The position numbers and the translations under genes are program-made. A stretch of 64,000 bases of DNA. Source: Bradyrhizobium zhengyangense. Its GTDB lineage: Bacteria; Pseudomonadota; Alphaproteobacteria; Rhizobiales; Xanthobacteraceae. This document shows, piece by piece, positions 41,497 through 54,730 of this stretch. Below the pieces are notes generated by a model. It searched no databases, was not told the DNA's origin, and saw only the letters and a program-made list of their open reading frames with translations. Within the stretch, counting starts at the first letter, position 1, and every line of letters starts with the position of its first letter. Location of the stretch: positions 248,001-312,000 of the forward strand of contig NZ_JAKLUA010000001.1 in assembly GCF_022012435.1 (NCBI RefSeq), given 5' to 3'.

Positions 41497-41717
41497 GGCC
41501 TTGATCTCCCGGTCGGGAATCGTTGGCCAAACTTGTTGACATCGGGTTAATGCGCGCGGTTAAAGGCCGACTAAATCGACGCAGGCGAAGCTCAGGTTGC
41601 GGTCCACGCTGTCTCAATCCGCAATAATTATTGAGTATCTGGTTCCCTCTGAATTTCGCTAAAAACCGAGCGTGTCGTTTAGGCGATTTTTCGACGATTT
41701 GGGGGATATTGATCCGC

Positions 41718-43544
41718 ATGTGCGGGATTGTCGGCATTCTCGGGCGCGAGCCGGTTGCAGAGCAATTGGTGGATTCGCTCAAACGTCTCGAATATCGCGG
41801 CTATGATTCCGCGGGTGTCGCCACTCTCGAAGGCAAGCACCTGGCGCGCCGCCGCGCCGAGGGCAAGCTGAAGAATTTGGAGAAGCGGCTGGAAGCCGAG
41901 CCGCTGAAGGGGACGACCGGCATCGGTCACACCCGCTGGGCCACGCACGGCAAGCCGACCGTCAACAACGCCCATCCGCATGCGACCGATCGCGTTGCGG
42001 TCGTGCATAACGGCATCATCGAGAATTTCCGTGAGCTGCGCGAGGAGCTCGAGAAGAAGGGCACGGTGTTCCACACCGAGACCGACACCGAGATCGTGCT
42101 GCACCTCGTCGACGATCTTCTGACGCGCGGAAACAAACCGGTGGAAGCGGTCAAGCTGACGCTGGCGCGCTTGCGCGGCGCCTTCGCGCTCGGCTTCATC
42201 TTCGCCGGCGACGACGACCTCATGATCGGCGCCCGCAACGGACCGCCACTCGCGATCGGCTATGGCGACGGCGAGATGTATCTCGGCTCGGACGCCATCG
42301 CGCTCGGCCCGTTCACCGACACGATCAGCTATCTCGAGGATGGCGACTGGGTGGTGCTGACCCGCAAGGGCGCCAACATCTTCGACAAGGACGGCCAGTC
42401 CGTCGAACGCGACAAGATCAGGCACGCCGCCTCGACCTCGCTGGTCGACAAGGCGAACTACCGCCACTTCATGGCGAAGGAAATCCACGAGCAGCCGGAA
42501 GTGGTCGGCCATACGCTGGCGCGCTATGTCGACATGGCGACCGAGCGGGTCTCGCTGCCGGTCAAGCTGCCGTTCGATTTCAAGGACATCCAGCGCATCA
42601 ACATCACGGCCTGCGGCACCGCGAGTTACGCCGGTATCGTCGCCAAATACTGGTTCGAGCGCTTTGCGCGCCTGCCGGTCGAGGTCGATGTTGCCTCCGA
42701 ATTCCGCTACCGCGAAGCGCCGCTGCGCAAGGGCGATCTAGCGATCTTCATCTCGCAATCCGGCGAGACCGCCGACACGCTGGCGGCGCTGCGCTACGCC
42801 AAGGCGGAGGGCGCGCACACGATCGGCGTCGTCAACGTGCCGACCTCGACGATCGCGCGCGAAAGCGAGACCGTGCTGCAGACGCTGGCCGGCCCCGAGA
42901 TCGGCGTCGCCTCGACCAAGGCCTTCACCTGCCAGCTCATGGTGCTGGCAAATCTGGCTATCGCGGCCGGCAAGGCGAGAGGCGTATTGTCCGATGAGGA
43001 CGAGACCAAGCTCGTTCACGGCCTCGTCGAGATTCCGCGTCTGATGTCGGATGCGCTCACCACCGAGGTTCAGATCGAGAAGCTCGCGCACCGGATCGCA
43101 AAATCCCGCGACGTGCTCTATCTCGGTCGCGGCACCAGCTTTCCGCTGGCGCTCGAAGGCGCGCTGAAGCTGAAGGAAATCTCCTACATCCACGCCGAGG
43201 GCTATGCCGCCGGCGAGCTCAAGCACGGCCCGATCGCGCTGATCGACGAGACCATGCCTGTCGTCGTGATCGCGCCCTATGACCGCGTGTTCGAGAAGAC
43301 CGTCTCCAACATGCAGGAGGTCGCGGCCCGCGGCGGCAACATCATCCTGATGACCGACGCCAAAGGCGCTGCGGAGGCGACGGTGAATTCGCTCGTCACC
43401 ATCGTCCTGCCCGACATGGCCGCGGCCTTCACGCCGATGGTCTACGCCGTTCCGGTCCAACTGCTCGCCTATCACACGGCGGTCGTGATGGGCACCGACG
43501 TCGATCAGCCGCGCAATCTCGCGAAATCCGTGACCGTGGAATAG
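41718..43544 (+). CDS. glmS: glutamine--fructose-6-phosphate aminotransferase
   Basis: 608 residues. Makes glucosamine-6-phosphate from fructose-6-phosphate and glutamine, the first step to UDP-GlcNAc. ATG 41718 gives MCGIVGILGREP with the catalytic Cys2 exposed after Met removal; longer ORF starts are excluded by this. The GATase-II domain includes GHTRWATHGKPT. Two SIS domains follow with FISQSGETADTLAAL and YLGRGTSFPLALEGALKLKE, and the C-terminus ends LAKSVTVE. The upstream gap contains a perfect CAATAATTATTG palindrome (41622-41633). Confidence 0.97.
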   Translation: MCGIVGILGREPVAEQLVDSLKRLEYRGYDSAGVATLEGKHLARRRAEGKLKNLEKRLEAEPLKGTTGIGHTRWATHGKPTVNNAHPHATDRVAVVHNGIIENFRELREELEKKGTVFHTETDTEIVLHLVDDLLTRGNKPVEAVKLTLARLRGAFALGFIFAGDDDLMIGARNGPPLAIGYGDGEMYLGSDAIALGPFTDTISYLEDGDWVVLTRKGANIFDKDGQSVERDKIRHAASTSLVDKANYRHFMAKEIHEQPEVVGHTLARYVDMATERVSLPVKLPFDFKDIQRINITACGTASYAGIVAKYWFERFARLPVEVDVASEFRYREAPLRKGDLAIFISQSGETADTLAALRYAKAEGAHTIGVVNVPTSTIARESETVLQTLAGPEIGVASTKAFTCQLMVLANLAIAAGKARGVLSDEDETKLVHGLVEIPRLMSDALTTEVQIEKLAHRIAKSRDVLYLGRGTSFPLALEGALKLKEISYIHAEGYAAGELKHGPIALIDETMPVVVIAPYDRVFEKTVSNMQEVAARGGNIILMTDAKGAAEATVNSLVTIVLPDMAAAFTPMVYAVPVQLLAYHTAVVMGTDVDQPRNLAKSVTVE

Positions 43545-43624
43545 GCAGAAGGGATTCAGGTCGCGCTCTTCCAAAACCTGCTAGAAGCCCCTAGCTTGGA
43601 CGAAGCGACCGACCTGGAACCCGA

Positions 43625-44395
43625 ATGACCACCCGCGACGACGCGCCAGCGCCTCTTGATCCTGCCCCGGAACCGCATACCGGCCTGATGGGCCGGTTTC
43701 GCAATTATTTCCTGACTGGGCTGATCGTCACCGGTCCGATTGCGATCACGCTGTATCTGGTCTGGTGGTTCGTCACCTGGGTCGACGGCGTGGTGCGGCC
43801 ATTCGTGCCGCTGGCCTATCGGCCGGAAACCTATCTGCCTTACGGCGTTCCCGGCTGGGGACTGATTGTCGCATTCTTCACGCTGACGCTGGTCGGCTTC
43901 CTCGCGGCGAACCTGATCGGCCGCACGCTGGTCGATGTCGGCGAGACTTTCCTCGGCCGGATCCCGGCGGTGCGCGCAATCTATCGCGGCCTGAAGCAGG
44001 TGTTCGAGACGTTGTTCTCGGGCAAGGGTTCGAGCTTCCGCAAGGTGGGCCTCGTCGAGTTTCCTTCGCCCGGCATGTGGTCGATCGTGCTGATCTCCCA
44101 ATCGCCGAACGAAGAGGTTTCACGCAGCCTGCCGGGGCAGGAGGAACATGTCTCGGTGTTTCTGCCGTGCTCACCGAACCCGACCACCGGATTTTTCTTT
44201 TACGTGCCCAAGAGCAAGATCATCGAGGTCGACCTCACCGCCGAGGATGCCGCAACGCTGATCATGTCGGCCGGCGTGGTGCAGCCCGGCTCGGCCCCGG
44301 ACCCGAAGAAGGCCGCCGCGCTCGCGGGCATGGCCAATGCCGCGCGCATTGCCAATGCCTCCACGCTCCAGCCCGAGCCTGCGAAGGCGGAGTAG
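43625..44395 (+). CDS. DUF502 membrane protein
   Basis: 256 residues. Two N-terminal membrane segments (FLTGLIVTGPIAITLYLVWW and GLIVAFFTLTLVGFLAANLI) precede the conserved DUF502 core (RIPAVRAIYRGLKQVFETLF, FPSPGMWSIVLIS, VFLPCSPNPTTGFFFYVPKS). The family is widespread and of unknown function; a plant homologue is involved in ABA/GA signalling. It follows glmS by 80 bases. Confidence 0.92.
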   Translation: MTTRDDAPAPLDPAPEPHTGLMGRFRNYFLTGLIVTGPIAITLYLVWWFVTWVDGVVRPFVPLAYRPETYLPYGVPGWGLIVAFFTLTLVGFLAANLIGRTLVDVGETFLGRIPAVRAIYRGLKQVFETLFSGKGSSFRKVGLVEFPSPGMWSIVLISQSPNEEVSRSLPGQEEHVSVFLPCSPNPTTGFFFYVPKSKIIEVDLTAEDAATLIMSAGVVQPGSAPDPKKAAALAGMANAARIANASTLQPEPAKAE

Positions 44396-44502
44396 GGCTA
44401 TTCCCCGGCGGGATAGCCTGCGGTCACGCAGGCGTTTGCGTCCTCTGCTATCGTTCCAGTCGGACCGAGCGTCACGCTTGGAAGTTGAACTGGAGCGCCT
44501 CG

Positions 44503-45360
44503 ATGTCAAAGACCATTGCGATCCTCGCGCCCGGTGCCATGGGCAGCGCGGTGGCCCGTCGCCTGAGCGAGAACGGCGCGCGCGTGCTGACGTCTTTGAA
44601 GGGACGCAGCGAGGCGACGCAGCAGCGCGCGGCGGATGCCGGCATGATCGGCGCCGAGGACGATGCGATCGCGGGTGCCGATATTATTCTCTCGATCGTG
44701 CCGCCGGGCGAGGCGGAGGCACTGGCGGAGCGACTGGCCGGCCTGATCGTGAAGCGGGCGAAGAAGCCGGTCGTGGTCGACTGCAACGCCGTCAACGTCG
44801 ACACGGTGAGGCGGATCGAAGAGATCATCGGCTCGGCGCAGGCGCCCTTCGTCGACGGCGGCATCATCGGCTTCCCGCCGCAGCCGGGCGGCAAGAGTCC
44901 GGCCTTCTACATGTCCGGCGAGCACGCCAAGGATCTCGCCGTTCTCAGGGATTTCGGGCTCGACATCCGCATCGTCGAAGGTCCGGTGGGTGCCGCCTCT
45001 GCGCTCAAGATGTCCTATGCCGGCATCGTCAAGGGTCTCGCCGGCATTGGCTCGGCCATGGTGGTCGCGGCGACCAAGGCGGGAGCCGCGGACGCGCTCC
45101 GCGACGAGCTCGCGCTCAGCCAGCCCGCAATCCTGGCGCGGCTCGAGGTCGCACTGCCGGACATGATCCCCAAGGCCTATCGCTGGGTCGCCGAGATGCA
45201 CGAGATATCAGGCTTCCTCGGGCCCGATCATCCGGCAAGCCAGATCTACGAGGGTTTTGCCAAATGGTTCGAGCATCTCGCCGCTGACGCGAAGGGAGAG
45301 GCGGTCGATGCGGCGCTGCTGAAGGCGTTTGCCGCCGGTGTCGCGAAGAAGAAGGCCTGA
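44503..45360 (+). CDS. NAD(P)-dependent oxidoreductase, 6-phosphogluconate-dehydrogenase-like
   Basis: 285 residues. An N-terminal Rossmann domain begins TIAILAPGAMGSAVARRLSE, and SIVPPGEAEALAERL is also typical of beta-hydroxyacid dehydrogenases. The C-terminal helical domain carries VGAASALKMSYAGIVKGLAG, with the Lys at the usual catalytic place, and belongs to the DUF1932 type. The substrate is unknown. It stands 108 bases after the DUF502 gene. Confidence 0.85.
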   Translation: MSKTIAILAPGAMGSAVARRLSENGARVLTSLKGRSEATQQRAADAGMIGAEDDAIAGADIILSIVPPGEAEALAERLAGLIVKRAKKPVVVDCNAVNVDTVRRIEEIIGSAQAPFVDGGIIGFPPQPGGKSPAFYMSGEHAKDLAVLRDFGLDIRIVEGPVGAASALKMSYAGIVKGLAGIGSAMVVAATKAGAADALRDELALSQPAILARLEVALPDMIPKAYRWVAEMHEISGFLGPDHPASQIYEGFAKWFEHLAADAKGEAVDAALLKAFAAGVAKKKA

Positions 45361-45562
45361 TGATCAGGCTTTCGGGCCCGAAGCGTCAGACCAGTTGACC
45401 ATTACCGCGTCCAGGCGATCGCGATCCCGTGAGCTGACTTCATGTGTCCTGAGGGACCGAGCATCCCGCGCATCACGACGTGCATGATGCAGCATAAATC
45501 GGAGCTCAGCCCGGGATGCCGCGCGATCGTGGATCGCGACACCGCGCCGCCGCAGCAGGCGG

Positions 45563-46090
45563 TCAAGACGGACCCCGATCTGGAGTAAGAGTCGCCACAA
45601 AATCCGTGATGTCCCGGTCGCTTCCCAGGCGCACGACTGGGACCTCGGCGCCATATTTTAACCGTTCCGCCTCGATGACCGGCGCACGTTCGGTGCCATA
45701 TCGCCAGGCCTCGCGCATCAATTTCCAGTCGAACTGCTCCGGGCATCCCTTCGGCAAATCGGGCCTCATCGCGTCGCGATCGACAGCCGAGCGCCGGAGA
45801 ATGCGCCACTGGCACAGCCAGCGCGGGCGGTCGATGACGACCAGAAGCTCGGCACGCGCGAGCGTGAGATCGAAGGCCAGTCCTGAGAAGCTGCCATCGA
45901 CGACCCATGCATCGGCCGCGATCGCTTCACTGACGCGGAGGCGAAAGCCTGCCGTTTCGGATGGTTTCCATCCCGGCCGCCAATAGAGCACGTCGAGATG
46001 GATGACCGGCAGCCCGAGCTTTCTCCCGAGCTTGAGCGCAAGAGCAGTCTTTCCACTTCCCTGGCTGCCAACGACGATGATCCGGCGCAT
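45563..46090 (-). CDS. small P-loop kinase (adenylate-kinase-like)
   Basis: 175 residues. Walker A is VVGSQGSGKTALALKLG. It is followed by a topology resembling the small nucleotide or shikimate-kinase-like proteins sometimes annotated as FlaR or AAA ATPases (HLDVLYWRPGWKPSE, WVVDGSFSG, VVIDRPRWLCQWRILRR). The substrate cannot be told. It stands alone; the 45361-45562 gap has no gene. Confidence 0.82.
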   Translation of the reverse strand: MRRIIVVGSQGSGKTALALKLGRKLGLPVIHLDVLYWRPGWKPSETAGFRLRVSEAIAADAWVVDGSFSGLAFDLTLARAELLVVIDRPRWLCQWRILRRSAVDRDAMRPDLPKGCPEQFDWKLMREAWRYGTERAPVIEAERLKYGAEVPVVRLGSDRDITDFVATLTPDRGPS

Positions 46091-46237
46091 GATGCGAGGG
46101 TTTCACGAAATTTGCCGCATTGAAAGATAGTCGCGCGGGCCGAACTGATCGAGGCGTGGAGAGTCCATCCACATCGTCAACGCGAGCGGCATCTGCTATT
46201 GTTTTACGGACGCAGGATTTCTGCGATGGGAGTTCGA

Positions 46238-47167
46238 ATGCGGGTTTTGGTGATCGGCGCGGGCGCGCTCGGGGGGTATTACGGCGCTTGCGTCGCGCGG
46301 GCAGGTGGCGACGTGACGTTTCTGGTTCGCGCGAAACGAGCCGAGCAATTGCGCCGGGATGGATTGCGGATCGTGAGCCCGCATGGCGACTTTGCCGTGC
46401 AGCCGAAGATCGTCGAGGCCAGCGATCTCAAGGCGCCCTACGACGTCGTGCTCGTCGGCGTGAAAGCCTACTCGCTCGACGACGCAATGAGCCAGTTCGC
46501 CCCCGCCGTCGGCACCAACACCATGGTTCTGCCCATCCTGAACGGGTTGAAACATATCGACGCTCTGACCGCGCGGTTCGGCGCGGCGTGCGTCCTCGGT
46601 GGCTTGGCCAATGTCAGCGCCGGGCTCGATGCGGATGGCCGTGTCGTTCAGTTCATGGCCAATCAGACCATCGTCTTCGGCGAGACCAAGGGGGCGCTGA
46701 GTGAGCGCACGCTGGCTTTGGAGAAGCTGTTCAACGTCCCCGGGATCGACGTGCGCGCCAGCGAAGCGATCATGCAGGACATGTGGGAAAAGTTCGTCCA
46801 GCTCTCGACGCTCGCCGGCGTCACCTGCCTGATGCGCGCAAGCATCGGCGACATCCTGGCCGTTCCGAACGGCGAGCAATCAATCTTTCGCTTGTTCGCG
46901 GAATGCTGCACAGTTGCGACCGCTTCGGGTTTTGAGCCGCGGGCCCCGTTCATCGAGTTCGACCGAAAACTGTTCACGACCCTGGACTCGCCGCTCAAGG
47001 CCTCGATGCTGCGCGACATCGAGCGCGGCTCGATGACCGAGTCCGAGCATATCCTGGGTGATATGGCCAACCGGGCACGGTCGCTTGGCATCGAAACGCC
47101 GCTGCTGGATCTGGCACGGGCGCATGTTGCGGCTTATGAAGTCGGGCGCCGGAGAGCCGCGAGCTAG
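46238..47167 (+). CDS. 2-dehydropantoate 2-reductase
   Basis: 309 residues from ATG 46238, with GGGAG five bases upstream. NADPH-dependent reductase of the PanE/ApbA family, making pantoate for coenzyme A. The Rossmann motif is VLVIGAGALGGYYGA. Lys in VLVGVKAYSLDDAM and the C-terminal SMLRDIERGSMTE with the conserved Lys/Glu region fit the family. Several PanE paralogues usually exist in rhizobia, so the true substrate may differ. It shares CTAG with convergent recG: the two stop codons overlap. Confidence 0.88.
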   Translation: MRVLVIGAGALGGYYGACVARAGGDVTFLVRAKRAEQLRRDGLRIVSPHGDFAVQPKIVEASDLKAPYDVVLVGVKAYSLDDAMSQFAPAVGTNTMVLPILNGLKHIDALTARFGAACVLGGLANVSAGLDADGRVVQFMANQTIVFGETKGALSERTLALEKLFNVPGIDVRASEAIMQDMWEKFVQLSTLAGVTCLMRASIGDILAVPNGEQSIFRLFAECCTVATASGFEPRAPFIEFDRKLFTTLDSPLKASMLRDIERGSMTESEHILGDMANRARSLGIETPLLDLARAHVAAYEVGRRRAAS

Positions 47168-49272
47168 CCAGCCCCGATCAAGGGGATCGCCTCGTCCCGC
47201 TCGTAGAGATACAGCAGGCACCTTAGCGCCTCGCCGCGCTCGCCTTTCAGCTTCGGATCGTCCTTCATGATCCGAAGCGCCTCGTCTCTGGCCTGCGTGA
47301 TGAGCTGGCCGTGGACCTCCGAGCGCGCGATGCGGTACCCGGGCAGGCCGCTCTGGCGCACGCCCAGCACATCGCCTTCGCCGCGCAGCTTCAGATCCTC
47401 CTCGGCGATGCGAAAGCCGTCGGTGGTCTCGCGGATCACCTTCAGCCGGGCCTTCGACATCTCGCCGAGCGGCTCGCTGTAGAGCAGGATGCAGGTCGAG
47501 GCCTCCGAGCCGCGGCCGATGCGGCCGCGGAGCTGATGCAGCTGCGCGAGGCCAAAGCGCTCGGCATTCTCGATTACCATGATGGTCGCGGCCGGCACGT
47601 CGACACCGACCTCGACGACGGTGGTCGCAACCAGAAGGCCGATCTCGTGGGCCGCGAACTGCCCCATGACACGGTCTTTCTCGATGCCTTTCATCTGGCC
47701 ATGGACCAAACCGACACGATCTCCAAAGCGCTTTTGCAGGCTCTCGAAACGCTTGGTCGCATTGGTGAGGTGCTCGGTGCCTTCGGCCTCGGATTCCTCG
47801 ACCAGCGGGCAGATCCAGTACACCAGCTTGCCGGACTCCAGCGCGCGGCCGACGCCGTCCATGACCTCACCGAGCCGGCTCATGGCGACGGCACGGGTGT
47901 CGATCGGCTGGCGGCCGGCGGGTTTTTCGCGGAGCTCGCTAATGTCCATGTCACCGAAATAGGTGAGCACCAGCGTGCGCGGGATCGGCGTGGCGCTCAG
48001 CACGAGAACATCGACCGCTTCGCCCTTCGACGTCAGCGCCAGCCGCTCGCGCACGCCGAAGCGGTGCTGCTCGTCGACGATGGCGAGCGCAAGATCGCTA
48101 AAGAGCACGTCGTCCTGGATCAGCGCATGGGTGCCGACGAGCAGGTCGATCCCGCCCTCGGCAAGCTGGGTGATGATCTCGCGCCGCTCCTTGCCCTTTT
48201 CGCGGCCGGTGAGGATCGCAACCCGCATGCCGGCGCGCTCGGCGAGCGGCGCGATGGTCTTGATGTGCTGGCGCGCCAGGATCTCGGTCGGGGCCATCAG
48301 CGCGGCCTGCTTGCCGACTTCGGCGACGGCCGCAGCCGCTAGCAGCGCCACCACCGTCTTCCCGGAGCCGACATCGCCCTGGAGCAGGCGCAGCATGCGC
48401 ACGGGCTGCGTCAGGTCGTCGGCGATCGCCTTCGCGGCGTTGCGCTGGGAGGGCGTGAGGGCATAGGGCAGGGCGTCGATGATCTTGTTGCGCAAGTGCC
48501 CGTCGCCGGCGTTGCGCACGCCGGCAGGCCGCCGCAGCTGCGCGCGGATCAGCGCAAGCGCGAGCTGGCCGGCCAGCAGCTCGTCGAAGGCCAGGCGTGA
48601 CCAGAAGCGCTGATCGGGCAGGATGTCCGTCAGCTCGACCGGCTGGTGCACGCGATTGAGTGCTTCCGCAACAGGCGGAAAATTGCAGCGGCGCAGCACC
48701 TCCGGGCTGATCCATTCGGGCAGCGCAGGCAGCTTGAGCAGCGCCTGCGCGATTGCGCGGCGGAGCGAGCCGAGCGCGAGACCCTCGGTGAGCGGATAGA
48801 CGGGATCGATCCCCGAGAGTTTCGAGATCGCTTCCTCGTCCAGCACGCGGTCGGGATGCACGATCTGCGGGATGCCGTCATACATCTGCAACGTGCCGGA
48901 AACGAAGCGCTTCTCGCCCACGGGCAGCAGCTTCTCGACATAGCCGGGCTTGGCGCGAAAGAACGTCAGCACGACATCGCCGGTATCGTCGCTGGCATAG
49001 ACCAAATACGGCGCGCGCACATTGCGCGGCGGAGGCGGGCGGTGACGATCGACGGTGACCTCCAGCGTCACCATGGCTCCCTGGACGGCGTCGCGGATCT
49101 TCGGCCGGGCCCGGCGGTCGATCACCTGGCTCGGCAGATGCAAGAGCAGGTCGACCAGCCGCGGCGTCTCGCTCCGGCTGAGCAGATATTGCAGCAGCTT
49201 GTCCTGCTTCGGACCGACGCCGGGCAGGCTGGTCACGGGAGCAAACAGCGGATTGAGCAGGCTGGGGCGCAT
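47164..49272 (-). CDS. recG: ATP-dependent DNA helicase RecG
   Basis: 702 residues. Branch-migration helicase that remodels stalled forks and Holliday junctions. The N-terminal wedge domain (TSLPGVGPKQDKLL) precedes the helicase domains with Walker A GDVGSGKTVVALL, DEQHRFGVRE, ATPIPRTLVLTYFGD and QLRGRIGRG. ATG 49272 (MRPSLLNPLFAPV) starts the conserved region. The longer frame runs into a dispersed repeat and is spurious. Confidence 0.96.
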   Translation of the reverse strand: MRPSLLNPLFAPVTSLPGVGPKQDKLLQYLLSRSETPRLVDLLLHLPSQVIDRRARPKIRDAVQGAMVTLEVTVDRHRPPPPRNVRAPYLVYASDDTGDVVLTFFRAKPGYVEKLLPVGEKRFVSGTLQMYDGIPQIVHPDRVLDEEAISKLSGIDPVYPLTEGLALGSLRRAIAQALLKLPALPEWISPEVLRRCNFPPVAEALNRVHQPVELTDILPDQRFWSRLAFDELLAGQLALALIRAQLRRPAGVRNAGDGHLRNKIIDALPYALTPSQRNAAKAIADDLTQPVRMLRLLQGDVGSGKTVVALLAAAAVAEVGKQAALMAPTEILARQHIKTIAPLAERAGMRVAILTGREKGKERREIITQLAEGGIDLLVGTHALIQDDVLFSDLALAIVDEQHRFGVRERLALTSKGEAVDVLVLSATPIPRTLVLTYFGDMDISELREKPAGRQPIDTRAVAMSRLGEVMDGVGRALESGKLVYWICPLVEESEAEGTEHLTNATKRFESLQKRFGDRVGLVHGQMKGIEKDRVMGQFAAHEIGLLVATTVVEVGVDVPAATIMVIENAERFGLAQLHQLRGRIGRGSEASTCILLYSEPLGEMSKARLKVIRETTDGFRIAEEDLKLRGEGDVLGVRQSGLPGYRIARSEVHGQLITQARDEALRIMKDDPKLKGERGEALRCLLYLYERDEAIPLIGAG

Positions 49273-49300
49273 GAGGGCGAATCTAGGATCGTTTCGGCCC

Positions 49301-49338
49301 GTCATGCCCGGCTTTATGCCGGGCATCCACGTCTTTTT
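49301..49338. repeat. short palindromic repeat upstream of recG
   Basis: GCCCGGC (49306-49312) pairs with GCCGGGC (49318-49324) across TTTAT, followed by ATCCACGTC and six T. This sequence, reading KTWMPGIKPGMT when translated on the minus strand, recurs widely in Bradyrhizobium intergenic DNA. With its T-tract it could also act as a terminator on the plus strand. Confidence 0.65.
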
Positions 49339-49457
49339 TCGTGGCGCCTCCAGCGGGTGCCGCCATGCCAAATCGAGGGCTGACACCGGCAGTTCCAGTG
49401 GCTATATCACGGCGGCCCGGCACGTCCGGGCTTTCGGCGTTTGACTGGATTTGAGAC

Positions 49458-49744
49458 ATGACGGGAACGACACGATCGAGCAGCGGCCTGGATGATCGCC
49501 GCAAGCGGCTTCTGTTCCGCTGCTGGCACCGCGGCACGCGCGAGATGGACCTGATCCTCGGCCGCTTCGCGGATGCTGAGATCGGCAACCTGTCTGACGC
49601 GGAGCTCACCGAGCTCGAGACCCTGCTCGAGGTCAACGATCCCGATCTCTATGCCGCCATCACGGGTGACAAGCTGCTGCCAGCCGAGGTCACCGGCGCG
49701 CTGTTCGCCCGCATCAAGGCCTATCCGATCGCGGACCGCCAGTC

Positions 49745-49748
<4 letters not shown>
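49458..49748 (+). CDS. sdhE: succinate dehydrogenase assembly factor SdhE
   Basis: 96 residues. SdhE promotes covalent flavin attachment to SdhA. The signature RGTREMDLILGRFAD is complete, and the length and helical composition fit the family. Its stop codon overlaps the mfd start (GTGA at 49745), so the two are translationally coupled. This is a functionally odd pairing but a common alphaproteobacterial gene order. Confidence 0.94.
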
Positions 49749-53263
<3,515 letters not shown>

Positions 53264-53413
53264 AGTCCGTAGTATTGCGGAGGCGGCGCACCACGATACA
53301 GGCTGCGCCGTGCCAAGGTCTGAAAACAGCGACATATCGGCACTTGCGGAATGACGAAGCAGCCGCCAGATTCCGAATTCACTAACTGAGTCCTGCGTAC
53401 CGTATCCGTCGAT

Positions 53414-53444
53414 CCGCGACTGGTTTACCGGCCGCGGTTTTTTT
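53414..53444 (+). terminator. possible terminator after mfd
   Basis: CCGCG (53414-53418) can pair with CGCGG (53433-53437), followed by seven T. The stem is short and the loop long, so this is only plausible. It is the only T-tract hairpin between mfd and the desaturase gene. Confidence 0.4.
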
Positions 53445-53494
53445 GTACCGGTTTGCGGGTTGGCCCGCACGTCGAAACAGGTGAGGTCGCGCGC

Positions 53495-54691
53495 GTGTCT
53501 ATCAATACCGGTTCTAGCCAGGAATCAGAGCAGAACTCGGAGCACGACCACGACGATGTCATGTATCCGCAGGTCCTCCCGTTCGTGTTGATCCATACGG
53601 GATGCCTCGCGGCCATCTGGTCTGGCGTCACGTGGCAAGCGGCCGCGATGTGCGCCGCCCTGTATGGGTTGCGCATGTTCGGGATCACCGGCGGATACCA
53701 TCGGTACTTCTCGCATCGATCCTACGCGACGAGCCGGGTGTTTCAGTTCATCCTGGCCTTCCTCGCGCAGAGCAGCGCTCAGAAGAGCGTGCTTTGGTGG
53801 GCTGCCAAGCACCGCCATCATCATCTTCACTCGGATACGGTGCAGGATGTGCACTCACCCCGGCACAAGGGTTTTGTGTTCAGTCATGTCGGCTGGATCT
53901 TTTACCGGCAGCATGATGCGACTGACCTCGTGAAAGTCGCGGATCTGGCGTCGTATCCCGAGTTGATGTGGCTGCACCGGCTGGAGCTGTTGCCTTCAGT
54001 CGTGCTCGCCGCACTGTGCTTCCTTGTTGCCGGATGGTCGGGGCTTGTGGTCGGATTCCTCTGGAGCACCGTGCTGCTCTATCACGCCACGTTCTGCATC
54101 AACTCGCTCGCACACGTGCACGGGCGCAAGCGGTACGTGACCGGCGATGACTCCCGCAACAATTGGCTGCTTGCTTTGCTGACGATGGGCGAGGGCTGGC
54201 ACAACAACCATCATGCCTATCAGGCCAGTGCGCGGCAGGGTTTCCACTGGTATGAGATTGACCTCACTTATTACGTGCTGGTGGCGTTGTCCTGGCTCGG
54301 CATTGTCAGGGATATGAAGATGCCGCCCAAGCAGGTTCTGCGCAACGAGCATCGGTTGGGATCACGGGTGGTCAAGCAAGCGGCCGAGCAGCTCGCCGCC
54401 CGCTTCAACCCCGAGCACATCGCGCATGCCATCAGAACGTCGATCCACGAGACCGAATTGTCGGTCCGGGACACGCTCAGTCAGTTGCAGCACCACGCCG
54501 ATTTGCGCCTGTCCAGCATGCCGACCCGCGACCAGTTGCTGGCCGAAGCGCAGCGCATGTTCGCCAAGACGATATCGCTGGACGACATTGTCGACCGCGC
54601 CTACGAGCTTCTGAATGATTCCGTCGGTTTTCTCCTGGCCGCTCCTGCGCCCGCCCTGGCGACCAACGCGAAATCCAAGGGGCGCGTTTAG
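53495..54691 (+). CDS. membrane fatty-acyl (delta-9 type) desaturase
   Basis: 398 residues from GTG 53495, with GAGG eight bases upstream. An inner-membrane di-iron desaturase introducing a double bond into acyl chains. All three His boxes are present: HRYFSH, HRHHH (in AKHRHHHLHSD) and HNNHH (in GEGWHNNHHAYQ). Four membrane segments lie around them. The C-terminal 110 residues (from about RLGSRVVKQAAEQ) form a helical soluble extension beyond the usual catalytic core. An upstream TTG would add a less likely tail. Confidence 0.92.
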   Translation: MSINTGSSQESEQNSEHDHDDVMYPQVLPFVLIHTGCLAAIWSGVTWQAAAMCAALYGLRMFGITGGYHRYFSHRSYATSRVFQFILAFLAQSSAQKSVLWWAAKHRHHHLHSDTVQDVHSPRHKGFVFSHVGWIFYRQHDATDLVKVADLASYPELMWLHRLELLPSVVLAALCFLVAGWSGLVVGFLWSTVLLYHATFCINSLAHVHGRKRYVTGDDSRNNWLLALLTMGEGWHNNHHAYQASARQGFHWYEIDLTYYVLVALSWLGIVRDMKMPPKQVLRNEHRLGSRVVKQAAEQLAARFNPEHIAHAIRTSIHETELSVRDTLSQLQHHADLRLSSMPTRDQLLAEAQRMFAKTISLDDIVDRAYELLNDSVGFLLAAPAPALATNAKSKGRV

Positions 54692-54730
54692 CGCGCGGTT
54701 ATTTCTTCTGGAGGCGTGGCGCGCGGATGG

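Noticed and set aside
41497..41717. glmS ribozyme in the glmS leader
   Set aside because: The gap is only about 220 bases and I could not find the conserved ribozyme core. glmS ribozymes are typical of Gram-positive bacteria.
43765..45360. Long plus-strand ORF suggesting a fusion of the DUF502 gene and the oxidoreductase gene
   Set aside because: The first part is an out-of-frame reading of the DUF502 gene. The oxidoreductase starts at ATG 44503 with a canonical Rossmann motif right after the start.
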